Shown: positions 62,301 to 64,000 of the stretch, piece by piece
How the letters are laid out: the number at the start of each line of letters is the position of its first letter
How positions within the stretch are numbered: position 1 is the first letter of the stretch
Assembly (NCBI RefSeq): GCF_900496995.4
Contig: NC_044016.1
Coordinates: forward strand, 25,276,932 to 25,340,931
DNA: 64,000 nt
Source of the DNA: Aquila chrysaetos chrysaetos
Taxonomy: Eukaryota > Chordata > Aves > Accipitriformes > Accipitridae
Reading direction: 5' to 3'
Program-made: the position numbers and the translations under genes
The notes under the pieces: generated by a model
What the model was told of the DNA's origin: nothing
What the model saw: the letters and a program-made list of their open reading frames with translations, nothing else
Database searches by the model: none

Positions 62301-64000
62301 CTTACAGAAAGAAATGTTAAAATGCATTTATTATATTTAACTGTTTTTAAAGGTAAAGTGAAGTAAGGATATGTTTGAACAGCTTTAAGAGGAACTTGAT
62401 TGTACTACACACCTGGAAACAGAAACAATCTGGGAAACATGCAGCTCTAGCTTATTTATTTAATAAAGATAACACCATGCTTTGTATTTCTAAAAAGCAA
62501 ACCAATTATATTTTCTTTTGTGCATGTAAAACTCAATTAAGGCGCACCTTAATGAACAAGTTTCTGCTGTTTTATAACTTCTTAAGCATCAAAAAAACAG
62601 TTTAAAGTTAGCAGCAGCAGTTCCAGTATTGCAGAACAGTTTCCAGCCTTTAGTTGTGAAACCTTAAAAATCATCAAGAAAATTATGTTGGAAAAAAAAA
62701 TTCGCAAGTCTAAAATCGTCCGTAACTTTATGTACGTAGTTTCATTAAAAAAAAAAAAAAAAAATCTTTAAACTGCTTAGCTATACAGTTTCTGCAAATA
62801 CTGCATAGCAAAATACATGAAGCAATTGAAAGACCAATAGTTATTCAGGATTACCATTCACGATAGCCCCCAAAATAGTAATTCCTTCGAAGACTATATT
62901 CAGATTTTTCAAGTAGGTACATTCAAGTAATAAAAACTACCTAACAGAAAACTTCAGCAACTAACAAGGGCCTGTCCATGTTTTGAATGGTAGCACAGCT
63001 ACACAGATCCAGGATGGTTGTTCTCCTTCTGAACCAACAGAGCAGTGTCAAAGATCTACTGTGGCCAAATTATGGTGTTAAAAATGATCTTATTGCTGCT
63101 TGTTCTTCTACTTGGGAAATTCCTTAAAAAACTTCAGTATTAAGAGTAGAATTTTTGCAACTTGAAAAACTTTGCCAATATATGCCTACTATTAAAGACA
63201 AGCCAGCAAATACTTCCAAGTGAAAACTGAGATAAAATACGAGCTACTTGCACAGTGCTAATGTTGCAGTAAGAAAGAGATATGTAATGTTTTCTCTGAT
63301 CGTATATCATGCTGAGATTTACACATTAAATGTAAAATGGTACACTGGAATTACTGTAATACTACCAGTATTGTATGCCCAGTAAGTGAGTTCATAAAAC
63401 TCATTAACACTGCCTTTGGCAAGACAGGCATCATCTACTTCCCAAGCTAGTTTAGAAACAAAACCCAACAACCTACAATGCAAAGGGAAACATGCATGTC
63501 TGAGGAAAAAAAGCAAACAGCTAAATTATTTTACATCTAATTTAAGACTGCTATGAGAATAAGAGTGATGGATATTGAACAATAAATATGTATTTGAAAA
63601 TAAAGTTTTGGGTCAAGGCTACTTGTTACTACTCTTGAGACAAGTTACTGTGTAGCCTTCTGCAACTGAAGGGTAGGTGATACCGGTGTAATAAGGTCTT
63701 ATAAAACCTCATTATAAATCTATCAGATAAATTCTCAAGAAAAATCTCTAGCTACTCAGGTAAGTTAAGAAACTATGAATGAAGATGACAGGGATAGGTA
63801 GTCATTTGTGCTAGAATCAAGTAAAATAGTGTGAAAGGCTGACACGTAGTATCTTGGAAGGAAGAATCTCAAATCAATAACATTTTGGAAGTATAAAAAA
63901 TGTGCAGTATAGCTGTGAGAACAGAATATCAGACAGAATTAAGAAACAAAAACATCTTTAAAGACTTAGGCCTTCAAAGGCAAATGAAAGAAAGCAAAGC
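59329..64000 (-). other. SPAST: SPAST intron upstream of exon 5
   Basis: At least 4.7 kb of intron. I searched the minus strand for exon 4 (human QTDVYNDSTNLACRNGHLQ) and exon 3 and saw neither, so they lie beyond the window or have diverged. It holds a 15-C run (60936-60950), a 29-G run (61397-61425) and an 18-A run near 62747-62764. No named transposon. Confidence 0.7.
61397..61425 (+). repeat. 29-bp G homopolymer
   Basis: An uninterrupted run of 29 G, on the template strand of SPAST. G runs of this length are rare in genomes, polymorphic and prone to sequencing error. Confidence 0.9.

Noticed and set aside
63319..63516. Minus-strand frame considered as an upstream SPAST exon
   Set aside because: It does not resemble exons 1-4 (no MIT helix, no QTDVYND-type sequence) and lacks good splice sites in frame.

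Overview
This is a stretch of vertebrate, almost certainly avian, nuclear genome. It holds parts of three protein-coding genes with classic GT-AG introns, one CpG-island promoter, CR1 LINE 3' ends, and copies of an endogenous-retrovirus LTR family (TGTCCTGGTTTC... start, TATATAA box) that I know from bird genomes. The CR1 tails and this LTR are the reason for calling it a bird. The species cannot be told from the window. There are no bacterial-type genes, no CRISPR array and no recognisable tRNA or rRNA gene.

Region 1 (1-13.02 kb, + strand): QPCT, secreted glutaminyl-peptide cyclotransferase. Exons 2-7 are present and in frame (322 codons plus stop). Exon 1, with the signal peptide, lies upstream of base 1. 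Intron 6 carries a solo LTR with a perfect 5-bp target duplication.

Region 2 (18.8-35.5 kb, - strand): SLC30A6 (ZnT6), complete. Fourteen coding exons give 460 residues. The first coding exon contributes only the ATG, which abuts the splice donor inside a CpG island at about 34.25-35.56 kb. A CR1 3' end sits in intron 1. QPCT and SLC30A6 converge tail to tail.

Region 3 (about 38.5-59.3 kb and beyond, - strand): SPAST (spastin), exons 5-17, matching human residues 229-616 without gaps: the microtubule-binding region and the entire AAA ATPase. Exons 1-4 lie beyond the right end. SPAST and SLC30A6 are in tandem on the same strand, as in mammals. About 9 kb of non-coding DNA between them probably holds the SPAST 3' UTR.

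The three proteins do not form one pathway: QPCT makes N-terminal pyroglutamate in the secretory pathway, ZnT6 partners ZnT5 to load zinc in the early secretory pathway, and spastin severs microtubules. I found no undescribed system. The most interesting structure is SPAST exon 14 (80 bp), squeezed between LTR fragments of one family, one of which has rearranged inverted sequence about 40 bp from the splice donor. Exon coordinates were derived by hand from splice consensus and checked by reading-frame arithmetic against family lengths recalled from memory; no alignment was run.
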